A stretch of 64,000 bases of DNA. It comes from Alkalicoccus halolimnae (GTDB taxonomy: Bacteria; Bacillota; Bacilli; Bacillales; Salisediminibacteriaceae). The stretch spans positions 2,232,001 through 2,296,000 of the forward strand of contig NZ_CP144914.1 in assembly GCF_008014775.2 (NCBI RefSeq), written 5' to 3'. The notes under the pieces were generated by a model. That model made no database searches. It saw only the letters and a list, made by a program, of their open reading frames with translations, and had not been told where the DNA came from. The number at the start of each line of letters is the position of its first letter. Position 1 is the first letter of the stretch. Positions 9,196-16,804 of the stretch are shown here, piece by piece. The translations under genes were made by a program, and so were the position numbers.

Positions 9196-9224
9196 ATCAT
9201 ACTACTAATTACAGTTTATGTAAA
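9196..9224 (-). promoter_or_regulatory. SigA-type promoter reading left from the LexA box
   Basis: On the reverse strand, TTTACA (9219-9224), a 17-base spacer and TATGAT (9196-9201), 10 bases from the LexA box. Transcription would start near 9189 and run into the GGDEF-EAL gene about 315 bases away. Confidence 0.65.
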
Positions 9225-9233
9225 GTTTTTAAT

Positions 9234-9249
9234 AAGAACATACGTTCTT
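9234..9249. promoter_or_regulatory. LexA (DinR) SOS box
   Basis: Perfect palindrome AAGAAC-ATAC-GTTCTT, matching the Bacillus LexA consensus CGAACRNRYGTTYC except for the outer bases. It overlaps the -35 of the rightward promoter of the Y-family polymerase gene and lies next to a leftward promoter, so one operator could control both directions. Confidence 0.88.
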
Positions 9250-9276
9250 GACTAAACGAATAAAGATTTTTATGAT
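9248..9276 (+). promoter_or_regulatory. SigA-type promoter of the Y-family polymerase gene
   Basis: TTGACT (9248-9253), a 17-base spacer and TATGAT (9271-9276). The -35 overlaps the right half of the LexA box, ideal for repression. The resulting leader to ATG 9525 is about 240 nt, in which I find no translated ORF with a ribosome site. Confidence 0.85.
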
Positions 9277-9524
9277 AGAGAGACAGGCAGTAGTAAAACT
9301 TTTTGTCCCAGTCTGCTTCATTGCATTTACAGCAGCCTTCCTTTTCCAGCGCTCCTCTTTCTGCTTGGGGATTCGATGGAGGGTGCCGGACTTTCTAAGG
9401 ATTGAGCAGGTGAAGAAGCAGAAGACACCCATAAAACAGCCTTCAACTATCAAAGAGCCAAAATAAAGAGCATTTTATCTGCAGTCTGAAACATTGCACC
9501 TACTAGAAAGGGAGTGGCTCCACT

Positions 9525-10751
9525 ATGACAAAGACAATTTTTCTGCTGGATATGCAGTCTTTTTTTGCTTCTGTAGAACAACAGAAACACGGGCTTTCTT
9601 CTTCCTGTCCTCTTGTCGTCTCCGGAGATCCTTCCCGTCCGTCCGGAGTCATTCTGGCAGCCTGTCCGCTGGCTAAAAAAGCGGGAGTAAAAAACGGGGA
9701 GCGCCTGCGGGAAGCACGATTAAAATGCCCACATCTTACTGTTGTCCCTCCCCATATGCAGGATTATCTCAACTATTCAGTAAAAATTACAAAACTCCTG
9801 GAAAGTATTACAGATTTAGTGGAGCCATACAGCATCGACGAACAATTTATGGATGTGACAGGATCCAGCCTGCTTTTCGGGTCCGCTGAAGAAACAGCTC
9901 ATTACGCCCAGCAGCTTATTACATCGACACTTGGTCTTCGTTCCCGCATTGGCATAGGCGAAAATAAAGTGCTCGCAAAAATGGCATGTGATATTTTTGC
10001 CAAAAAAAATGAATCCGGTATTTATACGTTATCCTCCTCCCAAGTTTCTTCTGAGCTTTGGCCGCTTCCAATTGAAAAGCTTTTCCGCGCAGGAGGGAAA
10101 ATGAGTCATCACCTGCGGATGCGGGGCATCCAGACCATTGGAGACTTCGCCAATATGAAAGCGGAAACGGTCCGGCGTCTGTGGGGAGTGCATGGACAGG
10201 TCCTGTGGATGAATGCCCGTGGAGTTGATTATTCTCCAGTGTCTACAGAAACGCTTCAAGGACGAAAAGCAATCGGGAGCGGCATGACTCTTCCCTATGA
10301 ATATGTGCAGATCCGGGATATTCATACTGTGCTTCTGGAGCTTTGTGAAGAAGTCTGCAGGAGGGCCAGAAAAGCTTCTCTGAGCGGCCAGACTGTTTCT
10401 TTAGGTATAAGCAGCCCAAGAGGAGGATTTCACCGCCAGAGGACCCGTCAGCAGGCGACGAATGTTACAATGGAAATGTTTGATACCGTTATGGGAATTT
10501 TTTATGAGTACTGGGAGCGGATTCCCGTACGAAGGATCCACGTTTCGCTTTCTTCTCTTTATGCAGATGAATACCTGCAGCTCAATTTATTTGAGGAGGA
10601 AAAAAAGCAGAGCAGTCGTCATCAGCTTGGTTTTACGATGGATGCATTAAATGATAAGTATGGCACATCCTCCGTTATCCGCGCCTCCTCTCTGCTGGAT
10701 AAAGCGCAGGCAAAAGAGCGCGCAGCACGGATAGGCGGACACTATAAATAA
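9525..10751 (+). CDS. uvrX: Y-family DNA polymerase, UvrX/YqjW type
   Basis: Error-prone translesion polymerase of the UvrX/YqjW (UmuC-like) branch, 408 residues. It shows the N-terminal metal-binding motif (LDMQSFFASVE), the catalytic SIDEQFMDV motif (Asp-Glu pair), the helix-hairpin-helix region around GIQTIGDFANM, and a little-finger domain. The C-terminal LNLF segment resembles a beta-clamp-binding peptide. Start ATG 9525 follows AAAGGGAG. It is a single gene under a promoter overlapped by a perfect LexA box, as expected for an SOS gene. The YolD-type partner found beside uvrX in other bacilli is absent here. The UvrX versus YqjW name is by resemblance. Confidence 0.93.
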   Translation: MTKTIFLLDMQSFFASVEQQKHGLSSSCPLVVSGDPSRPSGVILAACPLAKKAGVKNGERLREARLKCPHLTVVPPHMQDYLNYSVKITKLLESITDLVEPYSIDEQFMDVTGSSLLFGSAEETAHYAQQLITSTLGLRSRIGIGENKVLAKMACDIFAKKNESGIYTLSSSQVSSELWPLPIEKLFRAGGKMSHHLRMRGIQTIGDFANMKAETVRRLWGVHGQVLWMNARGVDYSPVSTETLQGRKAIGSGMTLPYEYVQIRDIHTVLLELCEEVCRRARKASLSGQTVSLGISSPRGGFHRQRTRQQATNVTMEMFDTVMGIFYEYWERIPVRRIHVSLSSLYADEYLQLNLFEEEKKQSSRHQLGFTMDALNDKYGTSSVIRASSLLDKAQAKERAARIGGHYK

Positions 10752-10819
10752 ACCGCACACTTTATTTCCTTAAAAATGTGTGGCATGATCAAAGGTATTA
10801 TGAAAAAGGAGGACAGCTC

Positions 10820-11767
10820 ATGACGGTACATACTATCCCTCTTCAATCAAAAAATCTGCGGGGCTCCTTCAGCGGCAGCTATGCTCCTGTAATTTCTGTC
10901 CGCTCTGGAGACACACTGCAGATTACAACACCCGACATTCAATGGGGATACAGCAAAAATAAAGGGGCCGCCTATGAAACGTATACGCCAGCTGAAGAAG
11001 AAGCAGAGCCAAAACATCCGGTGATCGGCCCGATTTATATCGAAGGAGCAGAACCCGGAATGACTGTGGAAATACACCTCGAACGTATCACTCCCGGCTG
11101 GTACGGCCGCAACTGGGGCGGTGGTGCAGCGAACTGGCAGAACGATGCAATGCAGCTGAGCGGATCCACACCAGCACAGCTCGACTGGGTACTGGACCGC
11201 GAAAAGAAAGAAGCTGCAGCAGTAATCTCCGGAAAAATGACCACCATCCCTATCCGGCCGTTTCTTGGGGTGATCGGGCTCCAGCCAAGAGGCCATGATG
11301 TTTATCCTACTCCTCCTCCCTACTACACAGGGGGAAATATTGACTGTAAAGAACTGGTCGAGAACACCCGGTTATATCTGCCGGTGGAAGCGGACGGAGC
11401 CGGCCTCTATGTGGGCGATGGTCACGCTGCCCAGGGAGATGGCGAAGTAAGCGGCACGGCGATCGAGTGTCCTATGGATGAGGTGAAATTAACCGTCACT
11501 CTACATAAAGAAATGGACATAACCCAGCCCTATGCAGAAACACCGGATAGTCTGATTACGTTTGGATTTGATACAGATCTGAATATTGCGGCCGCAAATG
11601 CTCTGCGCGATTTAGTCAGAAGAACAGCTTCCCTCTATGAAATAAAACAAGAGGAGGCTGCAGCCCTGGCCAGCGCTGCAGCAGATTTGCGTATTTCGCA
11701 GGTAGTTAATGGAGTAAAAGGGGTCCATGGAATTCTGCCTTTCCATTCAATCCAGAGAAATACCTGA
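10820..11767 (+). CDS. Acetamidase/formamidase family protein
   Basis: FmdA/AmdA-family amidase, 315 residues, which hydrolyses short aliphatic amides such as formamide or acetamide to ammonia and acid. Family features include the HPVIGPIYIEGAEPGMTVEI segment, GYSKNKGA near the N-terminus, GVIGLQPRGHDVYPTPPP and the GGNIDCKELV motif with VGDGHAAQGDGEVSGTAIE, which holds the metal/active-site residues. The start is ATG 10820 behind AAAGGAGGACAGCTC; an in-frame ATG 42 bases upstream lacks a ribosome site. Likely nitrogen scavenging. No neighbouring amide transporter is present. Confidence 0.92.
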   Translation: MTVHTIPLQSKNLRGSFSGSYAPVISVRSGDTLQITTPDIQWGYSKNKGAAYETYTPAEEEAEPKHPVIGPIYIEGAEPGMTVEIHLERITPGWYGRNWGGGAANWQNDAMQLSGSTPAQLDWVLDREKKEAAAVISGKMTTIPIRPFLGVIGLQPRGHDVYPTPPPYYTGGNIDCKELVENTRLYLPVEADGAGLYVGDGHAAQGDGEVSGTAIECPMDEVKLTVTLHKEMDITQPYAETPDSLITFGFDTDLNIAAANALRDLVRRTASLYEIKQEEAAALASAAADLRISQVVNGVKGVHGILPFHSIQRNT

Positions 11768-11833
11768 ACGGCCCTTCCAGCTTTACCTGATTGCTGAATC
11801 AAGAAGATGATAATTTATGAGGGAGCTGTTTCT

Positions 11834-12037
11834 ATGAGTTCCAACTATCACTGCTGTGCCACGTGCATACATTTTTCAGCGGAAAAGACTTCAAGCGGCA
11901 TGAAATATCATTGTGTGCGTCTCGGCTTTCAAACACGTCCCGAGTATCAGTTCAACTGCTGGGAACCGCGCGAGGATATTAAAAAGAAAATGCTTCAGAA
12001 ACAACACGAAAGGAAAAAGAACTCCGGTCCCTCTTAA
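11834..12037 (+). CDS. Small cysteine-rich protein, putative zinc binding
   Basis: A 67-residue hypothetical protein. The N-terminal CCATCIHF, followed by YHCVRLGF and FNCWEPRE, gives five cysteines in a zinc-knuckle-like spacing; the C-terminal third is a highly basic helix. The start is ATG 11834 behind GGGAG; upstream in-frame codons lack a ribosome site. Its stop codon lies inside the stem of the terminator at 12017-12057. Similar Cys-rich small proteins occur in Bacillaceae, but I cannot name a function. Confidence 0.75.
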   Translation: MSSNYHCCATCIHFSAEKTSSGMKYHCVRLGFQTRPEYQFNCWEPREDIKKKMLQKQHERKKNSGPS

Positions 12038-12057
12038 AAGGGATGGAGTTCTTTTTT
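12017..12057 (+). terminator. Intrinsic terminator overlapping a stop codon
   Basis: Outer stem AAAGAACTCC / GGAGTTCTTT plus inner TCCCT / AGGGA and a T-run. The TAA of the Cys-rich gene is in the loop. Confidence 0.88.
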
Positions 12058-12267
12058 ACACCTTTAATCTTATCCATTCCATTTACCAGGTTTTCAGTAA
12101 AAAAAAGATTATGGAAAAAATTGAAAAATGAGCCGGACGGTTTCCAAAAATGAAAGCTCTTTAAACAGCCGGGGCTTACGGACAGTTGGTGAAAACAAGA
12201 TACAGCTTCCAATAAGTCTAAAATTAACTGATCACATTACCTGCGGAATATCTCCTATTAACGTTTT

Positions 12268-14052
12268 TTAATGTGCCTGATGCTCCTTTAGAAAAGAGAG
12301 CATTCTTTCATAAACTCGGATTTCGTTTTCTTTCTTTGAAAATCCGTGTCCTTCATCATCCAGTACAAGATACTCCACATGCGTCCCCTGCTCAAGCAGA
12401 GCCTCTACAATCTGATCTGATTCTTCCTTCACGACGCGCGGATCATTAGCCCCTTGAATGACGAGCATCGGCTTTGTCATCGAAGCGAGATAAGTAATCG
12501 GAGAATCTTTTTCCAGTCTTGTTTTATCTTTTACAGGATCGCCAAGCCACTGTTCCATAATCGGTTTCCAGTGGTCCGGCACAGATTCCATAAACGTAAA
12601 CAAATTGGAGACACCGAATATGTCAACGACGGCACGGAAGTATTCCGCATGCCGGCCTGCAAGCAGGAGCGCCATATATCCACCATAACTTCCTCCTACG
12701 AGAAAAAGTTTATCTCTGTCGCAACGGCCGCTGTTAAACAGCCATTCAATGCCTGCCTTACAGTCCAGTCTTGGACCTTCTCCCCAGTCCTGTTCAACAA
12801 GTTTGGTGAAAGAAGCTCCGTAGCCGGTACTGCCCCGGAAATTAGGAGCGAAAATGGCATATCCTTCATTCAAAAAGCTTTGAAACATAGCACGGAACTG
12901 TTTTCTTTCTGCAGCCTGAGGCCCTCCATGAGGCCAGAAAATGACGTAGCCATTTGCTTTTTCCGGTTTAAACCACAGAGATTCAATCATCATGCCGTCA
13001 AACGTTTCATAATGGACAACTTCAGGACGGATCATATCCTTCCTAGGTACACCCAGTACTCGGTTTTCGGTAATTTTATGCCACTCTTGTCCTCTGAAAC
13101 AGTATATATTAAACGGTTCATCCGCATGCATTCCCAGTACGTAAATATTCCCGAGGTCTGACACAGACAGCTGCTCAATGACAGATACGGGGGCATGCAT
13201 ATTCACCGGGGAGGAACCTTCCTCCGGTTTCCACCGGTAAAGTCGGTCTTCCACTCCCTGCTCTGAAGTGAAGTAAAGTTCCGCATTTTCTTTATTCCAT
13301 TTCAATGAGGTAATACTCTCTTCCGGAAGCGAGAGAACTTCTTCTTTCTTTCCAGTAGAAATATCAAAACTGGCAATGCCGCTGAACTCTGAATTTTCAT
13401 TTGTAATCATATACAATTTTGTATCGGACACAAATACAGCATCGCCTATGACGTGTCCGGTATCCGGATTATCACTGAGCGGCGTCCAGTTTCCTTTTTC
13501 CACAATATAAGAGGCAATGTGTGTATTCGCACGAAGTTCACCTACAACCACTTTTGAGCCATCAGGGCTTACAGCATTCATAAAAGTTGCTCCCTTAGTA
13601 CCTTCATAAAGTTTTTCTGAGGTCCCATCATCCAGGTGATAACGGTAGCCGCTCAGAAAAGCAGGGTTCTCCCGGCTTGTAGCGTAATAAAGTGTTCCAT
13701 CTTCTCTAAGTTCCTGGAAGAAATGCTTTTCCTCCTTTTCTGCGGCAAATAACGGATGCGGCAGTCCCCCTTCGTAAGGAAGCACCTGCAGCTGAGAATT
13801 TTCATTACCATCCTCATCGAGAGCCGTAAGCACAAATGTTTTGCTGTTATCTTCCTTTAAAAATTGAGCAGACTGCTCCGTCTGTGCAAATAAATACGGA
13901 AATCCGCCGGGGAGGTCCATCGCCCAGATATTCATTTTTCCATTTAAATTCGTAGAAAACAGCAGCCTTGATTCATCTGTGGAAACAGTAAAGTTTTCAA
14001 TAGCATAGGTGGTGAAAAACTGCGCCACGGTACGTTCTGCAAAGTCCATCAT
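12268..14052 (-). CDS. S9-family prolyl oligopeptidase-like peptidase
   Basis: Serine peptidase of the S9 (acylaminoacyl-peptidase/dipeptidyl peptidase) family, 594 residues. An N-terminal beta-propeller (about 1-340, with repeats such as STDESRLLFSTNLNG and SPDGSKVV) precedes an alpha/beta-hydrolase domain. The nucleophile is Ser455 in GGSYGGY. The Asp lies in QGANDPRV and the His in DDEGHGF, so the triad is complete. There is no signal peptide, indicating cytosolic peptide turnover. Its ATG overlaps the TAA of the upstream dehydrogenase gene (TAATG), so the two are translationally coupled. Confidence 0.93.
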   Translation of the reverse strand: MMDFAERTVAQFFTTYAIENFTVSTDESRLLFSTNLNGKMNIWAMDLPGGFPYLFAQTEQSAQFLKEDNSKTFVLTALDEDGNENSQLQVLPYEGGLPHPLFAAEKEEKHFFQELREDGTLYYATSRENPAFLSGYRYHLDDGTSEKLYEGTKGATFMNAVSPDGSKVVVGELRANTHIASYIVEKGNWTPLSDNPDTGHVIGDAVFVSDTKLYMITNENSEFSGIASFDISTGKKEEVLSLPEESITSLKWNKENAELYFTSEQGVEDRLYRWKPEEGSSPVNMHAPVSVIEQLSVSDLGNIYVLGMHADEPFNIYCFRGQEWHKITENRVLGVPRKDMIRPEVVHYETFDGMMIESLWFKPEKANGYVIFWPHGGPQAAERKQFRAMFQSFLNEGYAIFAPNFRGSTGYGASFTKLVEQDWGEGPRLDCKAGIEWLFNSGRCDRDKLFLVGGSYGGYMALLLAGRHAEYFRAVVDIFGVSNLFTFMESVPDHWKPIMEQWLGDPVKDKTRLEKDSPITYLASMTKPMLVIQGANDPRVVKEESDQIVEALLEQGTHVEYLVLDDEGHGFSKKENEIRVYERMLSFLKEHQAH

Positions 14053-15059
14053 TACTTCCCTCCTTCTAATTCACCGATACGCAGGGCGATTTTCCCGAAC
14101 TGAGCTCCTTTTTCCAAATGACGGAGAGCCTCTGCCGCCTCTTCAAGAGGATACACCCGGTCCACTGCTGGTTTAATATTATGCTTGCTCATAAAGGAAA
14201 GCATATCCTGATATTCTTCATGACTCCCCATCGTACTTCCGAGAAGGTTAAATTGCCCATAAAAAAACTCCCGCAGATTTAACTTCACTTCATCTCCAGT
14301 AGAAGATCCGAAAATCACCATCGTTCCGCCTTTTTTTAACTGATCGAGCGATTTTTGGAAAGTTGCTGCACCAACGGCATCTACAGCAAGATCTACTTTT
14401 TCTCCGGCCAGCTGTTCCTCCCAGTCAAGTTCTGAATCGATCGCCTTATCAGCCCCCATTTCCAGAGCCTTCTTTCGTTTCTGTTCGGAACGGGAAGTAA
14501 CAATCACTCTGGCCCCGGTCTTTTTCGCAAACAAGAGCATAAATGTTACTGCTCCGCTTCCAGCACCGGGGAGGAGCAGCGTATGAGAAGCTTTCAGACC
14601 TCCGCGGGTAAAAAGTGCTCTGTAGGATGTAAGTCCTACAAGGGAAAATACTCCTGCTTCCTCCCACGTCAAATGAGGTGGTTTCGGTTCTACGTTCGCT
14701 TCAGGAATATTCAAGTATTCTGCAAATGTCCCGTGATCAGGCAGGCCGATAATTTGAAAATCTTCCGGCGGAGCAGCACTTTCTTCTTCCCATCCTAATC
14801 CGGGGTTGATGACCACTTCATCACCAGCCTGGAATTTTTTAACGTCTTCTCCCGTTTCCTCGACGATGCCTGCAGCATCGGAACCGATAATCAGCGGAGC
14901 CTCTTCCTTATGACGCTCGAGCACAAATAAATCACGATGGTTGAGTCCAGCTGTCATTATACGTATTTTCACTTCGTTTGGCTTCAGTTCTCTATCTTCT
15001 ATATCTGCAATCCGCGTCCAGTTCAAACCTTCTTTTCCTTCATGTACAAAAGCTTTCAT
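14052..15059 (-). CDS. Zinc-independent MDR-family alcohol dehydrogenase/quinone oxidoreductase
   Basis: Medium-chain dehydrogenase/reductase, 335 residues, with GroES-like N-terminal domain (GLNHRDLFVLERH, GSDAAGIVEETG) and an NAD(P)-binding Rossmann domain (LLPGAGSGAVTFMLLFAKKTGARVI). Zinc-ligand cysteines are missing, which favours a quinone-oxidoreductase or enoyl-reductase-like role (YogA-like). Start ATG 15059 has a strong ribosome site (GAAGGAGGAATTTAAGCT). It is the first gene of a two-gene operon with the S9 peptidase. Substrate unknown. Confidence 0.9.
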   Translation of the reverse strand: MKAFVHEGKEGLNWTRIADIEDRELKPNEVKIRIMTAGLNHRDLFVLERHKEEAPLIIGSDAAGIVEETGEDVKKFQAGDEVVINPGLGWEEESAAPPEDFQIIGLPDHGTFAEYLNIPEANVEPKPPHLTWEEAGVFSLVGLTSYRALFTRGGLKASHTLLLPGAGSGAVTFMLLFAKKTGARVIVTSRSEQKRKKALEMGADKAIDSELDWEEQLAGEKVDLAVDAVGAATFQKSLDQLKKGGTMVIFGSSTGDEVKLNLREFFYGQFNLLGSTMGSHEEYQDMLSFMSKHNIKPAVDRVYPLEEAAEALRHLEKGAQFGKIALRIGELEGGK

Positions 15060-15182
15060 AGCTTAAATTCCTCCTTCAAGGGGGATAAAATATGTGTTCA
15101 TCATTTTGATTGTCTGCGTTTTCCATTATACTATAGTTATGACGTTCTATCATTTACGAGCACAGAAGTGGAGGTGGGGGGA

Positions 15183-15482
15183 TTGAAATTAACTGCTGAA
15201 GACCTGCCAGCGTCAGAACGGAAAATCTGGGAGAAGGTCCGCACCCTTCCTGAGCATGAAAAGAAAACACTGTGGCAGATGATTAAACACACGAATAAGG
15301 ATCATCTCTGTCTTGTTCAGGTGGTAACCACGCACGCTGCGTCACTTGAAGAAAAGGGACTGCTTGTGAAAAACAATGCTTACCGGGGGAAAAAGGGGCA
15401 GAGTTACTACGTTCTGCGCACCGCCCCTCATTTAATGAAAAAACTGCAGGGATATGCCAATCGACCTTCCCCTCTGCTTTAA
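15183..15482 (+). CDS. Putative winged-helix-like small protein
   Basis: A 99-residue protein starting at TTG 15183, chosen because a perfect GGAGGTG ribosome site lies 6 bases upstream; upstream in-frame sequence overlaps the divergent dehydrogenase gene and was excluded. The order of helices (EHEKKTLWQMIKHTN, VVTTHAASLEEKGLL) followed by a basic hairpin (KNNAYRGKKGQSYYVL) resembles a winged helix-turn-helix, so DNA binding is possible but unproven. It lies 12 bases before the DUF456 gene and probably shares its transcript. Confidence 0.75.
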   Translation: MKLTAEDLPASERKIWEKVRTLPEHEKKTLWQMIKHTNKDHLCLVQVVTTHAASLEEKGLLVKNNAYRGKKGQSYYVLRTAPHLMKKLQGYANRPSPLL

Positions 15483-15494
15483 GGAGAATAAACC

Positions 15495-15983
15495 ATGGAA
15501 ATATTAATTTGGACAGTTATTGCCGCATTATTCATACTCAGTTTCATCGGTCTTTTATTCCCGATTATACCTTCTGTACTGCTCATATGGGGTGCTGTGG
15601 CACTATACGCATTTCTAATTGATGGAGGCGCTGTCAGCTGGTGGACATGGGTGTCGTTTGCCATGCTTACCATTGTATTATTTATTGCTGATTACGCGGC
15701 CAGCATGTTCTTCGTAAAAAAATATGGTTCAAGCACTTACGGAATGACAGCTGCTACAGTCGGCCTGATAGTGGGAACGTTTATTATTCCTCCTTTCGGC
15801 ATCTTTATCGTGCCGTTTGCACTCGTCATGCTTACAGAAGTAGCACAGAAAAAGCCAGCAAAAGAAGCTGCAAAAGTAGCTGTAGGTACTCTTTTTGGTT
15901 TTTTGGCGAGTACATTTGCAAAAGGTTTAATTCAAGCCCTTCTCATAGCTCTTTTCCTGGCTGACGTGCTGCTTTTTAATTAA
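15495..15983 (+). CDS. DUF456 family membrane protein
   Basis: A 162-residue integral membrane protein of the DUF456 family. Hydrophobic helices lie at about 3-22, 24-45, 52-72, 83-115 and 135-160. Small-residue and proline-rich helices such as GLLFPIIPSVLLIWGAVAL and IVGTFIIPPFGIFIVPFAL are the family hallmark. Ribosome site AAGGAG precedes ATG 15495. Function is unknown in the family. It sits between the winged-helix-like gene and the MmcB-like gene in one rightward unit. Confidence 0.88.
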   Translation: MEILIWTVIAALFILSFIGLLFPIIPSVLLIWGAVALYAFLIDGGAVSWWTWVSFAMLTIVLFIADYAASMFFVKKYGSSTYGMTAATVGLIVGTFIIPPFGIFIVPFALVMLTEVAQKKPAKEAAKVAVGTLFGFLASTFAKGLIQALLIALFLADVLLFN

Positions 15984-16012
15984 TTCAATTGCTAACTGGA
16001 GGAAAAAAGATA

Positions 16013-16717
16013 ATGGAAAGCACTGTACATCAACATCTGAAACACCAGGCTGTGCTTTGGCTTAAAGATAAAATGACAGATCTTTGTGCGGCGGAAGTAA
16101 AGCTGAGTATTCAAAGAAGAAAACGGACAGCTGATGCTGTTGGTATTAATATGAAACGGAAAGAATCCAGAATCATTGAAGTGAAGGCTACCCGTCAGGA
16201 TTTCCTGCGAGATGATGTTCTTAAAAGCGATTTTGGATATCATACGGCATCTCACTATGCTTACATTCTTACACCGGAGGGACTGCTCAATAAAAGTGAA
16301 ATTCCAGCTGGTTACGGACTGCTGGAAGCCGACAGGTACGACCGCATCAAGGTAGTAAAACGGCCGGTAAAAAATAAAAAACCAGCCCTCAAGCTTGAAA
16401 CTTTGATCAAACGAACTGGACGCGCTGCAACGAATGCTTACTTATTTCAGCAGGAGTCCAGACTGTCCAAAGATGAAACGGATGGAGTTTTCAAGAAAAA
16501 ACCAATCGCCCATCTTGTGAGGGCGACCTGTCCGGAATGTAAAAAGCGCCGCCCCTACGTCCTTCCAGTCGAAGCCAAGGCAGCTGTCTGCACTACCCCG
16601 CGCTGCCAGACGATGATCGAACTGGCCAAGGCACGCCCCTTTCATACTGCTTCGTATAATCAGCAATTTTTAAATGATCTTCAGCAGGCGCTCGAAAAAA
16701 AGGAAGATTATTTGTAA
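16013..16717 (+). CDS. MmcB-like PD-(D/E)XK protein with zinc ribbon
   Basis: A 234-residue protein. Residues 1-100 resemble the MmcB/DUF1052 nuclease-like domain, with a PD-(D/E)XK core visible as TADAVGINM followed by IIEVKATRQDF (Glu-x-Lys). Near 165-200, CPECKKRRPYV and CTTPRC give four Cys in a zinc-ribbon spacing. In other bacteria MmcB is linked to DNA repair. Here the role is inferred only from the fold. The start is ATG 16013 with TGGAGG; an earlier in-frame ATG lacks a ribosome site. It ends in a bidirectional terminator shared with the opposing hydrolase gene. Confidence 0.8.
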   Translation: MESTVHQHLKHQAVLWLKDKMTDLCAAEVKLSIQRRKRTADAVGINMKRKESRIIEVKATRQDFLRDDVLKSDFGYHTASHYAYILTPEGLLNKSEIPAGYGLLEADRYDRIKVVKRPVKNKKPALKLETLIKRTGRAATNAYLFQQESRLSKDETDGVFKKKPIAHLVRATCPECKKRRPYVLPVEAKAAVCTTPRCQTMIELAKARPFHTASYNQQFLNDLQQALEKKEDYL

Positions 16718-16734
16718 GCTGAAATTAACATAGA

Positions 16735-16773
16735 AAAAGCGTCATGACGAAATTTACGTCATAACGCTTTTTT
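16735..16773. terminator. Bidirectional intrinsic terminator (GCGTCATGACG type)
   Basis: Stem AAAAAGCGTCATGACG / CGTCATAACGCTTTTT with T-runs on both strands, between convergent genes. It shares its stem sequence with hairpins at 22198, 39662 and 40462. Confidence 0.93.
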
Positions 16774-16804
16774 TAATATAAAAATATCTCCGCAGAAAAT
16801 TCCT

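Noticed and set aside
9229..9453. 74-codon reverse ORF over the LexA box
   Set aside because: It runs across the promoter region and the LexA palindrome; no start signal.
9248..9466. 72-codon forward ORF downstream of the LexA box
   Set aside because: Its TTG start is the -35 element of the polymerase promoter itself; the next Met is the -10.
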